This document shows, piece by piece, positions 26,275 to 35,188 of a DNA stretch of 64,000 nucleotides. Position 1 is the first letter of the stretch. Each line of letters opens with the position of its first letter. The stretch spans positions 3,286,001 through 3,350,000 of the forward strand of contig JADJPM010000004.1 in the NCBI GenBank assembly GCA_016713245.1, in the 5' to 3' direction. This DNA comes from Verrucomicrobiaceae bacterium (lineage in GTDB: Bacteria > Verrucomicrobiota > Verrucomicrobiia > Verrucomicrobiales > Verrucomicrobiaceae). Under the pieces are notes generated by a model. That model had not been told where the DNA came from. It made no database searches and worked only from the letters and a program-made list of their open reading frames with translations. Made by a program: the position numbers and the translations under genes.

Positions 26275-26337
26275 AGTTTCAAGTTTCAGGTTTCAAGTAG
26301 GGTCACGATCGGACAGATCGGACCGATCTTCGGGGTT

Positions 26338-27657
26338 TCACCGCTCAACCACACTGAACATCAGCTCGGCCTCGGAAACGACCTGACCGTTGACGATGCA
26401 GCGGCCGACGGCGGTGGCGATGCTGCGCTTGGCCTTGGTCATCTCCGTTTCGATGATGAGCGTGTCGCCAGGGAGCACGGGGCGGCGCCATTTGACGTTA
26501 TTGGCGCTCATGAAGTAGCCGATCTTGCCCTGATTGCCGGGCATGCGCAGCAGCACGATGCTGGCGACCTGTGCCATAGCTTCGAGCTGGAGCACGCCGG
26601 GCATGATGGGGTGGCCGGGGAAGTGCCCCTGGAAGAAAGGCTCATTAATCGTGACGTTTTTCATGCCGCGGCACTTCGTTTCGCCCTCGAACCCGATGAT
26701 GCGATCCACCAGCAGGAAGGGATAGCGATGCGGAAGGATCTTCATCACGTCGTTGATATCGAGCACCGCATCCCCGCTTGGGATGTTGATGGCCATGGGG
26801 ACCATGCTGCGCATCGTGTCGTATTGCTTCACAATGGCGCGGGCCAGTTCCGTATTCGGGCCGTGACCCGGGCGCACGGCGATCACGTGGCCGAGGATGC
26901 GCTTCCCGGAGAGCATGAGGTCGCCCACAATGTCGAGGATCTTATGGCGGACGAATTCGTCCTGAAAGCGCAGCGGCTGCTTCGAGAGCAGCGAATCCCC
27001 GCGAATGACAATGGCAGCCTCCAGCGTACCACCTTTGATCAGCCCCTTTTCCATCAGCGGGGCGATATCTTCATAATAAACGAAGGTGCGGGCGCCGGCG
27101 ATTTCCTTCTCGTAGGTCTCGGGATTGATCTCCGTGCTGAAATACTGCGTGAAGCGGCCATCAGGGCCCACGTTCGTGCAGGAGATGCGGAATTTCTTAT
27201 CGGGAACGATGGTCAGGATCGTGCCATCGCGGGTCTCCTGGTAGATCGGCTCACGGATTTCGAAGACTTTACGTGCTTCCTTCTGCTCAGCGAGCCCGGC
27301 GGACTTGATCAGCTCGACGTAAGGCATCGCGCTGCCATCGGCGATGGGCGGCTCGTTGGCATCCATCTCGATGATGGCATTGTCCACACCCATGCCGGTG
27401 AGGGCGGAGATGACATGCTCCACCGTGTGCACATTCACCCCGCCTTCGGCGATGGTGGTGGCTCGTTCGACCTTCTGCACCTTCTCGGCCAGCGCAGGGA
27501 TGAAGGGCTTGTCCTCCAGGTCCACGCGACGGAATTTGAAGCCAAAATCCTCGGGTGCAGGCTGAAGCGTGAGCGTGACCTGCTCGCCGGTGTGAAGCGA
27601 GGTGCCGGTCATCGAAACGGCTTTGGCGAGGGTGTGCTGACGGTCGGAGAGGGCCAT
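26338..27657 (-). CDS. lpxC/fabZ: Bifunctional LpxC deacetylase / FabZ dehydratase
   Basis: The 439-residue fusion joins two lipid enzymes. The N-terminal LpxC part (about 1-290) removes acetate from UDP-3-O-acyl-GlcNAc. It shows HTVEHVISALTGMGVDNA, YFSTEINPETYE and FVRHKILDIVGDLML, with the zinc-binding His and Asp residues. The C-terminal FabZ part (about 300-439) dehydrates 3-hydroxyacyl-ACP and has the motifs LPHRYPFLLVDRI and FFQGHFPGHPIMPGVLQLEAM. The fusion is known from Bacteroidetes and some PVC-group bacteria. I start at MALSDRQHTLAKA (27657). It forms an operon with lpxA. Confidence 0.97.
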   Translation of the reverse strand: MALSDRQHTLAKAVSMTGTSLHTGEQVTLTLQPAPEDFGFKFRRVDLEDKPFIPALAEKVQKVERATTIAEGGVNVHTVEHVISALTGMGVDNAIIEMDANEPPIADGSAMPYVELIKSAGLAEQKEARKVFEIREPIYQETRDGTILTIVPDKKFRISCTNVGPDGRFTQYFSTEINPETYEKEIAGARTFVYYEDIAPLMEKGLIKGGTLEAAIVIRGDSLLSKQPLRFQDEFVRHKILDIVGDLMLSGKRILGHVIAVRPGHGPNTELARAIVKQYDTMRSMVPMAINIPSGDAVLDINDVMKILPHRYPFLLVDRIIGFEGETKCRGMKNVTINEPFFQGHFPGHPIMPGVLQLEAMAQVASIVLLRMPGNQGKIGYFMSANNVKWRRPVLPGDTLIIETEMTKAKRSIATAVGRCIVNGQVVSEAELMFSVVER

Positions 27658-27812
27658 GGGCAGGAGTGGAAACGTGCTCGTTAGCGTCCCGGCCCGGCGT
27701 GGGCAAGGGGAAATCAGGAACCCACTAGCCAACCGCCTCCACTCAGGCTTTTTTCAAAAAGGACTCGCCCGCATGCTCCTCCTCGCCGTCATTTTGGGCT
27801 CATTTCCACACC

Positions 27813-28754
27813 ATGAAGGCACTCATCACCGGCGGCGCCGGGTTTATCGGTTCTCATCTGGCTCAGGCGCTCTGCGCCAAAGGGGCGCGTGTGGTCATTC
27901 TCGACGATCTGAGCACCGGAAGCCTCGACAACCTCGGTTGGAAGACGGCGGGCGACTCCATCGAGGTCATCGAGGGCGATGTCAGTGATGCCACGCTGCT
28001 CACGAAGGCTGTCGCTGGCTGTGACTGGGTCTTCCATCAGGCCGCCGTGGCCTCCGTCCCGGCCACCATCGACCAGCCCGTCTCCTCGAACACGATCAAT
28101 CTCGATGCCACGCTGAACCTGCTCGTCGCCGCACGCGATGCGGGCGTGAAACGCGTGCTCTTTGCCTCCTCCGCCGCCGTGTACGGCGATGGGCCGGAGC
28201 CGGTGAAGCATGAGTCACTGCCCGTGCTGCCGCTTTCGCCTTACGGCCTGCAAAAATACGCCTCGGAACGCTACGCCCAGCTCTTCCATCGGCTGTATGG
28301 CCTGCCCACGGTCTCGCTGCGCTATTTCAATGTCTTCGGACCGCGTCAAAGCTTCACCTCGGCTTACTCAGGCGTCATCGCCCGCTTTTGCACCGCCATG
28401 CTGCGTGGCGAGACACCCACCATCTTCGGCGACGGCCTGCAAAGTCGAGACTTCATCGCCATCGACAATGTGGTGCATGCCAATCTCCTCGCCGCCGAAG
28501 CCCCCGAGGCCCAGGCCGCCGGCCGTGTCCTCAACTGCGCCACTGGCGACGCCATCACGCTCCTCGACCTCGTGAACGAGATCAATCGCCAGACCGGCCA
28601 GTCGCTGATGCCGATCCACCAGCCGTCGCGAGCCGGCGACATCCAGCACTCCCGCGCCGACATCTCCGCCATCCGATCCGCCCTCGGCTACAAAGTCCGC
28701 ACGACCTGGCAGGAAGGCCTAGCCCGCACGCTGGCCTTTTATCGCGGCGAGTGA
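27813..28754 (+). CDS. NAD-dependent epimerase/dehydratase, UDP-glucose 4-epimerase-like
   Basis: The 313-residue short-chain dehydrogenase-type protein has the NAD motif GGAGFIGSH near the N-terminus, acidic LDDLSTGS after strand 2, the catalytic Ser in FASSAAVYGDG, and Tyr/Lys in SPYGLQKYASE. FGPRQSFTSAYSGVI and the C-terminal RAGDIQHSRADIS match the GalE/WbpP class. Its likely substrate is a UDP-hexose or UDP-HexNAc for surface polysaccharide, but no glycosyltransferase cluster surrounds it. It is divergent from lpxC-fabZ. A single-arm repeat follows the stop. Confidence 0.88.
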   Translation: MKALITGGAGFIGSHLAQALCAKGARVVILDDLSTGSLDNLGWKTAGDSIEVIEGDVSDATLLTKAVAGCDWVFHQAAVASVPATIDQPVSSNTINLDATLNLLVAARDAGVKRVLFASSAAVYGDGPEPVKHESLPVLPLSPYGLQKYASERYAQLFHRLYGLPTVSLRYFNVFGPRQSFTSAYSGVIARFCTAMLRGETPTIFGDGLQSRDFIAIDNVVHANLLAAEAPEAQAAGRVLNCATGDAITLLDLVNEINRQTGQSLMPIHQPSRAGDIQHSRADISAIRSALGYKVRTTWQEGLARTLAFYRGE

Positions 28755-28758
28755 TCGT

Positions 28759-28784
28759 GTTCGTAGTTCGGGCTTTAGCCCGTT
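28759..28784. repeat. Single-arm GTAGTTCGG-type palindrome
   Basis: This resembles one arm of the element at 21076-21142: GTTCGTAGTTCGG, then the palindrome GGGCTTTAGCCC, then GTTC. It begins four bases after the epimerase stop, and could act as a stem at the transcript end. No inverted partner is seen in the remaining gap up to 28867. Confidence 0.65.
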
Positions 28785-28867
28785 CAAGACGCCCCAATAA
28801 CGGCCCAAATCTCAAACGCCGAACTTTCTCCCTTCCACTTTCGCGGGCGCTTTGATACCCTCACGGC

Positions 28868-29929
28868 ATGCCTGAGATCAAAACCGCCTTCTGGAACGTC
28901 GGAAATCTCTTCGACACCACCGCCTCCGAGCTCGCCACCGACCTCGAGTTCACTCCCGAGCAAGGTTGGACCCAGGCCGCCTACGAAGCCAAGGTCAAAA
29001 ACCTCGCCGCCGTCATCAACACCCTCCACGATGGCACTGGTCCCGACCTCCTCGGGCTCTGCGAGGTCGAAAACGAAGCCGTCATCCGCGATCTCATCAA
29101 AGCCACCGGCCGCACCGATCTCCAGATCGCCCACATGGACAGCGAGGACCTCCGTGGGATCGACTGCACCCTGCTCTACTCCGACAAAATTTTCCGCAAG
29201 CCCGCCAAATCCGAGATGAAGGGCCACACCGTCCATCTGCGCTACGCCACGCGGGATGTTTTCGAAGTTCGCCTCCGGCTCAAAGGTCCCGGCACACCGC
29301 CCGAGCTCATCGTGCTCGTCAATCACTGGCCCTCCCGCAAAAACGGCCAATATGAGACTGAGCCCCTGCGCATCACCGCCGCCGAGCACACCGGACGCCT
29401 CGTCGATGCCTACCTCAAATACTCCAAGCAGGAGTATCTCACCGCCAAACCGCCCTTCACCCTCGACCAGCTCAAAACCCGCTGGAACCGCAACGTCCTG
29501 CTCATGGGCGATTTCAACGATGAACCCTGGTCCCGCAGCATCCTCGATTACCTCCAGGCATCCAAAGACCTCGACCACGTCGAAGAAGAAATGAAAGGCG
29601 CAGCCGGCGGAAAACCGCCCACCGCCGAAAACTACCTCAAACGCTCCGCCCACCTCTTCAACGCCATGTGGCCGCAGACCGCCATTCCTGATCGTGGCAC
29701 CCATTATTTCTCCGCCGCCACCAATTCGATGAACCTCCTCGACCAGTTCATCCTCTCCCGTGGCCTCGTTTATGGCCTTCAGGGGCTCAAATTCGAGCCT
29801 GCCAGCGTGTCCATTTTCAACAAACCACCCGCCGCCGATGCCCGCGGCCGCCCCTTTTCCTTCGACCGCGAAAAGCTCACCGGCTCCAGCGACCACCTGC
29901 CCATCACCGCCAAGATCACCGTGCTTTGA
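28868..29929 (+). CDS. Endonuclease/exonuclease/phosphatase (EEP) family hydrolase
   Basis: The 353-residue protein shows the EEP order of motifs: TAFWNVGNLFDT, LLGLCEVENEAVI (metal-binding Glu), VNHWPSRK (catalytic His), LLMGDFNDEPWS (Asp and Asn) and the final GSSDHLPITAKI (Asp-His pair). Members cut DNA, phospholipids or phosphoinositides, and the target here is unknown. There is no signal peptide, so it is probably cytoplasmic. It lies between the epimerase and an FHA-domain gene on the same strand, without an obvious functional link. Confidence 0.88.
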   Translation: MPEIKTAFWNVGNLFDTTASELATDLEFTPEQGWTQAAYEAKVKNLAAVINTLHDGTGPDLLGLCEVENEAVIRDLIKATGRTDLQIAHMDSEDLRGIDCTLLYSDKIFRKPAKSEMKGHTVHLRYATRDVFEVRLRLKGPGTPPELIVLVNHWPSRKNGQYETEPLRITAAEHTGRLVDAYLKYSKQEYLTAKPPFTLDQLKTRWNRNVLLMGDFNDEPWSRSILDYLQASKDLDHVEEEMKGAAGGKPPTAENYLKRSAHLFNAMWPQTAIPDRGTHYFSAATNSMNLLDQFILSRGLVYGLQGLKFEPASVSIFNKPPAADARGRPFSFDREKLTGSSDHLPITAKITVL

Positions 29930-29989
29930 ACTCCTCCCCAGATTGCACCTTGCCTTGCACCTCTCTCCTTGCTAAAAAGCCCACCTGCC

Positions 29990-30490
29990 ATGCCTAGCAT
30001 CCAGTTCACCACCCCCAGCGGCTCCTCCGGCCTTCTCGAAATCAGCGCCGAGCGCATGTCCCTCGGCCGCGCCGACGACAACCAGCTCGTCCTCGCCGAT
30101 GACTCCGTCTCCAGCCACCATGGAGAAGTCTCCTTCGACGGTGCCACCTGGATTTTCTCCGATCTCGGCTCCACCAACGGCACCAAGATCAACGGCGCTC
30201 GCGTCGAGGCCCTCCAGCTCGAGCACGGCGGCTCCTTCACGCTTGGCGATGTCGAGTGCGTCTTCATCGGTGATGAAGAGGCCCCTGCCGCCGCCGCCCC
30301 CGCCCGTGCCGCTTCCCGCACCGTCTCCAGCGGAGGCTATGCCGCCGTCGCCTATGACCGCAGTCTCCGCACCGGCTTTGGCCCCAAGAAAGTCGTCAAA
30401 GGCTCCAGCTCAGCTGGCTTGATCGCCCTTGGCTTCCTCGGCCTCCTGGCCTGCGGCGCGGCCTTCTACTTCGCCTCGCAGCTCGCTTAA
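29990..30490 (+). CDS. FHA-domain protein with a C-terminal membrane anchor
   Basis: The 166-residue protein has an FHA domain (about 15-95) with the phosphothreonine-binding residues in MSLGRADDNQLVL, DSVSSHHGEV and LGSTNGTKING. An Ala/Pro linker follows, and a C-terminal hydrophobic helix (about 143-163, GLIALGFLGLLACGAAFYF) anchors it with the FHA part probably in the cytoplasm. FHA proteins bind phosphorylated threonine; a cognate Ser/Thr kinase is not adjacent. The ATG at 29990 is preferred over an in-frame TTG at 29969. Confidence 0.88.
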   Translation: MPSIQFTTPSGSSGLLEISAERMSLGRADDNQLVLADDSVSSHHGEVSFDGATWIFSDLGSTNGTKINGARVEALQLEHGGSFTLGDVECVFIGDEEAPAAAAPARAASRTVSSGGYAAVAYDRSLRTGFGPKKVVKGSSSAGLIALGFLGLLACGAAFYFASQLA

Positions 30491-30606
30491 AGCATCATGC
30501 GATGACGGACCCGCGATGAGGGAATGGCGTGTGCCCATAGCGCCCACGCGTCCCCACGCCTTCGCCTTCAATCGGTTCCCCCTCTCATTTCCCCTCCCCA
30601 AAAACC

Positions 30607-31878
30607 ATGTCCAATACCATCGTAGTCGGCGCCCAGTGGGGCGATGAAGGAAAAGGCAAGATCGTCGATTTCCTCACCGAAAATACCGACGTCGTCGTGC
30701 GTGCCGCAGGCGGCAGCAATGCAGGCCACACCGTCATCAGCAACGGCCAGAAATACATCCTGCACCTCATCCCCAGCGGCATCCTTTGGGAGGACAAGCT
30801 CTGCATCATCGGCAATGGCGTCGTCATTGACCCCTTCGGCCTGCTCGAAGAAATGGCCAAGCTGCGCAGCCAGGGCGTGAAGATCAGCGCCAAAAATCTG
30901 CTCATCAGCGAAACCGCCCACCTCGTCATGCCTTACCACAAGGCTCTCGACCGTGCTCGCGAAGCCAAACGCGGAGCCAAAGCCATCGGCACCACCGGAC
31001 GCGGCATCGGCCCTGCCTACGCCGACAAAATCGAGCGCAACGGCCTCCGTGCCATCCTGCTCACCCAGCCTGCAAAACTCGCCGTCGAACTCCGCGAGCG
31101 CATCATCAGTAACAACGAAGTCATCGTCGCCGCTGGCATTGAAGCCGTCCCGGTCGAAGAAACTGTGGAGAAGGTCCTCGCCGCCGCCGCCACGCTCGCC
31201 CCGCACATCACGAACACCGTCGTGGCCTGCCACGAAGCCATCCAGGCTGGCAAAAACCTCCTCTTCGAAGGAGCCCAAGGCACCTACCTCGATATCGACC
31301 ACGGCACCTACCCCTTCGTCACCAGTTCGAACACCACCTCCGGCGGTGCTTGCACCGGCTCCGGCGTGCCCCCGCGCATGATCGACAAAGTCGTCGCCGT
31401 CTGCAAAGCCTACACCACCCGCGTCGGCAGCGGTCCCTTCGTCACCGAGAATGACGCCATCGGCGACATGCTCCACAACATGGGCCGCGAATTCGGCGCC
31501 ACCACCGGCCGTGCCCGCCGCTGCGGCTGGCTTGATGCCGTGTTGCTGCGTTACGCCGTCATGGTCAATGGCGCGGATGAACTCGCCATCACCAATCTGG
31601 ACGGCCTCGACGGTCTCGATGAAGTGCAGATCTGCACCTCCTACACGCTGCGTGGCAAAACGCTCACCTACCCGCCCAGCACCATCGAGGACATCGAAGC
31701 CTGTGTGCCCGTGTATGAAAGCCACCCCGGCTGGAAGACCGATCTCAGCCAGATCAAAAACTTCGCCGACCTTCCCCCGCTCGCGAAGAGTTACCTCAAG
31801 CGCGTGGAAGAACTCACCGGTGCCCGAATCAGCCTCCTCGGCATCGGCCCCGCTCGTGAGCAAACGCTCGTCGCCTAA
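30607..31878 (+). CDS. purA: Adenylosuccinate synthetase
   Basis: Catalyses the GTP-dependent joining of IMP and aspartate in AMP synthesis. The 423 residues carry the complete set of motifs: VVGAQWGDEGKGKIVDFL with the GTP loop, GGSNAGHTV, TTGRGIGPAYADK, LLFEGAQGTYLDIDHGTYP, FVTSSNT and RRCGWLDAVLLRYA. Length is that of the family. The ATG at 30607 is preceded by a C-rich leader with no Shine-Dalgarno sequence. The ArsC-like gene follows five bases after the stop, so it is probably cotranscribed. Confidence 0.97.
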   Translation: MSNTIVVGAQWGDEGKGKIVDFLTENTDVVVRAAGGSNAGHTVISNGQKYILHLIPSGILWEDKLCIIGNGVVIDPFGLLEEMAKLRSQGVKISAKNLLISETAHLVMPYHKALDRAREAKRGAKAIGTTGRGIGPAYADKIERNGLRAILLTQPAKLAVELRERIISNNEVIVAAGIEAVPVEETVEKVLAAAATLAPHITNTVVACHEAIQAGKNLLFEGAQGTYLDIDHGTYPFVTSSNTTSGGACTGSGVPPRMIDKVVAVCKAYTTRVGSGPFVTENDAIGDMLHNMGREFGATTGRARRCGWLDAVLLRYAVMVNGADELAITNLDGLDGLDEVQICTSYTLRGKTLTYPPSTIEDIEACVPVYESHPGWKTDLSQIKNFADLPPLAKSYLKRVEELTGARISLLGIGPAREQTLVA

Positions 31879-31883
31879 GCCCG

Positions 31884-32240
31884 ATGAAGGTTTACGCCTA
31901 CCAAGGCTGCTCCACCTGCCGCCAAGCCCTCACCTGGCTGAAAAGCCATGGCATCGAGGCTGAGGTGCTGCCCATTCGCGAGACGCCACCCAGCGTCAAT
32001 GAACTCCGTGCCGCACTCAAAGCCCGTGACGGCGATATCCGCGCCCTCTTCAACACCTCCGGCCTCGATTACCGAGCCATGGACCTCAAATCCAAGCTCC
32101 CCGCCATGTCCGTCGATGACGCCCTCACCCTGCTTTCCACGCATGGCAATCTCGTGAAGCGTCCGCTGCTCGTCGATGCCAAGGCTGGGATCCACCTCGT
32201 CGGCTTCCAAGAGGCCGAATGGGCCAAAGCACTCGGGTGA
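31884..32240 (+). CDS. ArsC/Spx/YffB-family thioredoxin-like protein
   Basis: The 118-residue protein has a redox motif CSTC near residue 9 (YQGCSTCRQALTWL), then ALFNTSGLDYRAMDLKSKLP and a C-terminal VKRPLLVD-AKAGIHLVGF. This order is typical of the YffB/Spx-like branch of ArsC proteins. It keeps both cysteines of the CxxC, whereas classic arsenate reductases have CxxS plus separate arginines. A thiol-disulphide role is more likely than arsenate reduction, but neither is shown. It follows purA by five bases, and the downstream gap holds a strong palindrome. Confidence 0.85.
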   Translation: MKVYAYQGCSTCRQALTWLKSHGIEAEVLPIRETPPSVNELRAALKARDGDIRALFNTSGLDYRAMDLKSKLPAMSVDDALTLLSTHGNLVKRPLLVDAKAGIHLVGFQEAEWAKALG

Positions 32241-32288
32241 ACCAACCCTACGCCATGCCTGAAAAATTGGCGCAGCTCCAACTCGGAG

Positions 32289-32347
32289 TACGTTGTTCAC
32301 GCTTTAGCGTGCGATCGTATGCGGCACGCTAAAGCGTGAACAACATA
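32289..32347. repeat. Twin-hairpin inverted repeat (CGCTTTAGCG family)
   Basis: Twenty-one-base perfect arms (32292-32312 and 32324-32344) around an 11-base loop, extended outward by a few bases with one mismatch. Each arm holds the palindrome CACGCTTTAGCGTG. It lies between the convergent arsC-like and purM genes and could terminate transcription from either side. Confidence 0.85.
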
Positions 32348-32373
32348 CAAGCCGCTGGCCCCGTCTCACCGCC

Positions 32374-33378
32374 TCAAACAATCTCCACGCTCACCTGCGC
32401 GGAGCTGTCCATCTCGCCGATGACTTTCGCACCCGGGCTGGCGGCGAGGGCTTTATCCACCTGATCCGGTGAGACGATAGCCACCCAGCCGAGGCCCATG
32501 TTGAAGGTATCAATGGCGTCCGACTTGTCGGCGTGGCGCAGCACCTTTTGGACGACGTCGTTTTCCCAGAATGGAATGCTCAGCTTGGCTCCGAGACCGC
32601 GCTTCAGGAACATGCGGCCGAGATTCTCCGGCAAACCACCGCCGGTGATGTGCGCCATGGCCTTCGGCTTGATGCCAGCAGCCTTGAGAGCGGCGGGCTG
32701 CTCGTGATAAAGCAGCGTCGGGCTCAGCAGCAGGCGCATTTCGTCCTCGCTGAAGGTGAGCTTTTCCTTCTCGATGATGCGGCGCACGAGGCTGAAGCCG
32801 TTTGCATGGAAACCAGCGCTCGTCCAGCCGATGAGCACATCACCGGCGGCGATGGTACCTGGATCGAGCAGGTCTTCTTTTTCGCAGGCACCGATGGCGA
32901 AGCCGCTGAGCTCCACCATGCCTTCAGGCACCATGCCAGGCATTTCGGCCGTCTCACCGCCCGCGAGGATGCAATTGCACGCCTCCAAGTATTCCGTCAT
33001 GCCGGCGATGATGCGCGTGATCTGCGTCTTTTGGATCTTCGGAATGCCCACGTAGTCGAGGAACATGATCGGATCGGCTCCCGTGGTGAGCACGTCGTTC
33101 ACATTCATGGCGACGAGGTCTTTGCCGGCCGCTTCGAGCTGGTCGTGCTTCAGGAGGAGCTCGATTTTCGTGCCCACGCCGTCGCAGCCGGTCAGAATCA
33201 TCGGGTGCTTGTAACCACTGAGGTCATAGGCGGCGGCGAAAAGGCCAAAGGGATTCGCCAGCTTGCGGTTCCGCTGGGTGCGCTTCACCAGCACGCCGAT
33301 GTCATCGACCAGCGAGGCTGCTTCGTGAATATCGACTCCGGCTTGTTTGTAGGTGTGGGCGGCGGCTGGGGAACTCAT
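32374..33378 (-). CDS. purM: Phosphoribosylformylglycinamidine cyclo-ligase (AIR synthetase)
   Basis: Forms aminoimidazole ribotide from FGAM with ATP, in purine synthesis. The 334 residues show YKQAGVDIHEAASLVDDI, ILTGCDGVGTKIELLL, DLVAMNVNDVLTTGADPIMFLDY (in two pieces), GGETAEMPGMV, MAHITGGGLPENLGRM and FNMGLGWVAIV, all diagnostic for PurM. Length is normal. It is in the same pathway as the nearby purA but on the opposite strand, separated by the palindrome at 32289-32347. It is divergent from the PIG-L gene. Confidence 0.97.
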   Translation of the reverse strand: MSSPAAAHTYKQAGVDIHEAASLVDDIGVLVKRTQRNRKLANPFGLFAAAYDLSGYKHPMILTGCDGVGTKIELLLKHDQLEAAGKDLVAMNVNDVLTTGADPIMFLDYVGIPKIQKTQITRIIAGMTEYLEACNCILAGGETAEMPGMVPEGMVELSGFAIGACEKEDLLDPGTIAAGDVLIGWTSAGFHANGFSLVRRIIEKEKLTFSEDEMRLLLSPTLLYHEQPAALKAAGIKPKAMAHITGGGLPENLGRMFLKRGLGAKLSIPFWENDVVQKVLRHADKSDAIDTFNMGLGWVAIVSPDQVDKALAASPGAKVIGEMDSSAQVSVEIV

Positions 33379-33472
33379 GGGCGGGGCGTTTAGCCCGGAA
33401 GACGGGGTGACTCAATCAGAAACTCACCCGGCGCTTTTCCTTTCCCCAGCCCCGTGCCATGCTCCGCCCGCC

Positions 33473-34270
33473 ATGCCCTCCGCCCTCGCCATTTTCGCCC
33501 ATCCTGACGACATCGAATTCGTCGCCGCCGGCACCCTGCTTTTGCTCAAAGAACGAGGCTGGGACATCCACTACGTCAATCTGTGCAGCGGCCACGGCGG
33601 CAGCGTTCAGATGGACGGCCCCACGACGGCCAAAAAACGCCTCGAAGAAGCCCGCGAGGCCGCCCGCATCCTCGGTGCCGCGTTTTATCCGCCCATCTGC
33701 GATGACCTCGAGCTCACCTACAATGTCACCTACCTACGCAAAGTGGCCGCCATCGTCCGCGAGGCGCAGCCCAGCATCGTGCTCACCCATGCGCCGTCCG
33801 ATTACATGGAGGATCACATGCAGGCCAGCCGCCTCGCCGTGACCGCTGCCTTTGCCCACTGCATTCCCAACTACGTCACCGATCCGCCGCGCCCGCACTA
33901 CGCGCACGATGTCACCGTGTATCACGCCATGCCCCACGGTCTCTGCGATCCGCTCCGCCAAAAGCTCCAGGCCAGCTCCTATGTGAACACCGCCTCGGTC
34001 CACGCCCAAAAACGCGAGTCCCTCGCCGCTCACGAAAGTCAAAAGCACTGGCTCGATGTCTCCCAGGGCATGGATTCCTACCTCGTCAGCATGGACGAGG
34101 CCTCTCGGGCCGTCGGCCGCCTCTCCGGCCAGTTTGAATACGCCGAAGGCTGGCGCCGCCACCTCCACCTCGGCTTTTCTGCCTCTGAAATCGACCCACT
34201 CAAGGATGCCCTCGGCGATCTCTGCCTCATCAACGACGCCTGCGAAGCGCAACTGGCCACGCCGCGCTAA
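33473..34270 (+). CDS. PIG-L (LmbE) family deacetylase
   Basis: The 265-residue protein opens with ALAIFAHPDDIEFVAAGTLL, the zinc-binding AHPDD(A/E) motif, and has LCSGHGGSVQ, REAQPSIVLTHAPSDYMEDHMQA (in two pieces, with His and Asp ligands) and a C-terminal HLHLGFSA. Family members deacetylate N-acetylglucosamine-linked substrates in bacillithiol, mycothiol or glycolipid synthesis. The substrate is not apparent. I start at MPSALAIFAH (33473). A block of 14-bp tandem repeats follows the gene. Confidence 0.88.
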   Translation: MPSALAIFAHPDDIEFVAAGTLLLLKERGWDIHYVNLCSGHGGSVQMDGPTTAKKRLEEAREAARILGAAFYPPICDDLELTYNVTYLRKVAAIVREAQPSIVLTHAPSDYMEDHMQASRLAVTAAFAHCIPNYVTDPPRPHYAHDVTVYHAMPHGLCDPLRQKLQASSYVNTASVHAQKRESLAAHESQKHWLDVSQGMDSYLVSMDEASRAVGRLSGQFEYAEGWRRHLHLGFSASEIDPLKDALGDLCLINDACEAQLATPR

Positions 34271-34329
34271 CGCTGTTTCAAGTTTCAGGTTTCTCGTTTC
34301 AAGTCTTCCGCCCCGACCACACTGTGACC

Positions 34330-34395
34330 AACTTGAAACATGGAACTTGAAACATGGAACTTGAAACATGGAACTTGAAACATGGAACTTGAAAC
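34330..34395. repeat. 14-bp tandem repeat, AACTTGAAACATGG, about 4.7 copies
   Basis: Four identical units (34330-34343, 34344-34357, 34358-34371, 34372-34385) and a partial fifth. A plus-strand GTTTCAAGTTTCAGGTTTC block at 34275-34293 is roughly the inverse complement, so the whole spacer can fold. A similar block lies next to the lpxA start at about 26269-26298. The repeat carries ATGs but no real start. Confidence 0.9.
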
Positions 34396-34426
34396 CTCTC
34401 CTCTGAAACCCAACCATCCACGGCAC

Positions 34427-35185
34427 ATGAAAAAACTCCTCACCCTCCTCGCCGCAGCCCTTCCGCTCCTCGCCGCCGCTCAGGAAAATCCGCCGCCAGC
34501 AGCCCCACCCTCCGCTGCGGAGCTGGGTGACGCCCAACTCTCCGAGGCCGATCAGCAGAAGCTCGTCAAAATCTTCCAAGACGTGCAGGAGATGCGAAAG
34601 CAAAACCGCTTCACCGATGCCATCGCGAAGCTCGATGAAGCCGAAAAGATCTCGCCGAAAAACGGCCTCATCTTCACCATGCGCGGTGACATCCACCTCG
34701 CTCCCCGCCGTCGCGATTTCGATCTCGCCAAAGAGCAATTCCTCAAGGCCAAAGAACTCGACCCGAACAACGCCGGTCCAGCCTTCAACCTCGCCGAACT
34801 CGAATTCGCCCGCCACGACTTCCCCACCGCCGCCGCTGCCTTTCGCAAGCTCGTGGCTGATTTCCCCAAGCTCCCACAAGTCATTCGTCACCTCGCTCTT
34901 TCCCGCATCGTGATCTGCGAAGCACGCCAGAAGAAGTTCGATGAGGCCGAGAAGCTCATCAAAGAGAGCTTCACCTTCATGGACGACACACCCGCCTACT
35001 ATTTCAGCAACGCCGCGATCTCCTTTGCCAAGAAGGACGAGAAAATGGCCCAGGAGTGGATGCTCCGCGCCACCAGCATCTTCAAGGAACAGCAAACGGG
35101 CCCCTACATTGATGCCTTCAAAGAAATGCGCTGGCTGCCTGATGTGGACTACCAAGCCCTCCCCGATCCCTCCGCTGGCAAGTAA
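34427..35185 (+). CDS. Secreted tetratricopeptide-repeat protein
   Basis: The 252-residue precursor has a signal peptide (MKKLLTLLAAALPLLAAAQ). Its mature part has a Pro/Ala spacer, then helical pairs typical of TPRs: RFTDAIAKLDEAEKISPKN, DLAKEQFLKAKELDPNNAGP, FPTAAAAFRKLVADFPK and KKFDEAEKLIKESFTF. TPRs bind other proteins, so it is likely a periplasmic scaffold. I use the ATG at 34427 because the earlier one (34382) lies inside the tandem repeats. It ends three bases before the 5-oxoprolinase-like gene, suggesting cotranscription, although a functional link is not obvious. Confidence 0.85.
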   Translation: MKKLLTLLAAALPLLAAAQENPPPAAPPSAAELGDAQLSEADQQKLVKIFQDVQEMRKQNRFTDAIAKLDEAEKISPKNGLIFTMRGDIHLAPRRRDFDLAKEQFLKAKELDPNNAGPAFNLAELEFARHDFPTAAAAFRKLVADFPKLPQVIRHLALSRIVICEARQKKFDEAEKLIKESFTFMDDTPAYYFSNAAISFAKKDEKMAQEWMLRATSIFKEQQTGPYIDAFKEMRWLPDVDYQALPDPSAGK

Positions 35186-35188
35186 ACC

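Noticed and set aside
25459..27684. A 741-residue plus-strand ORF over lpxA and lpxC-fabZ
   Set aside because: It has no recognisable motif, and both antisense genes are fully diagnostic. It is a shadow ORF.
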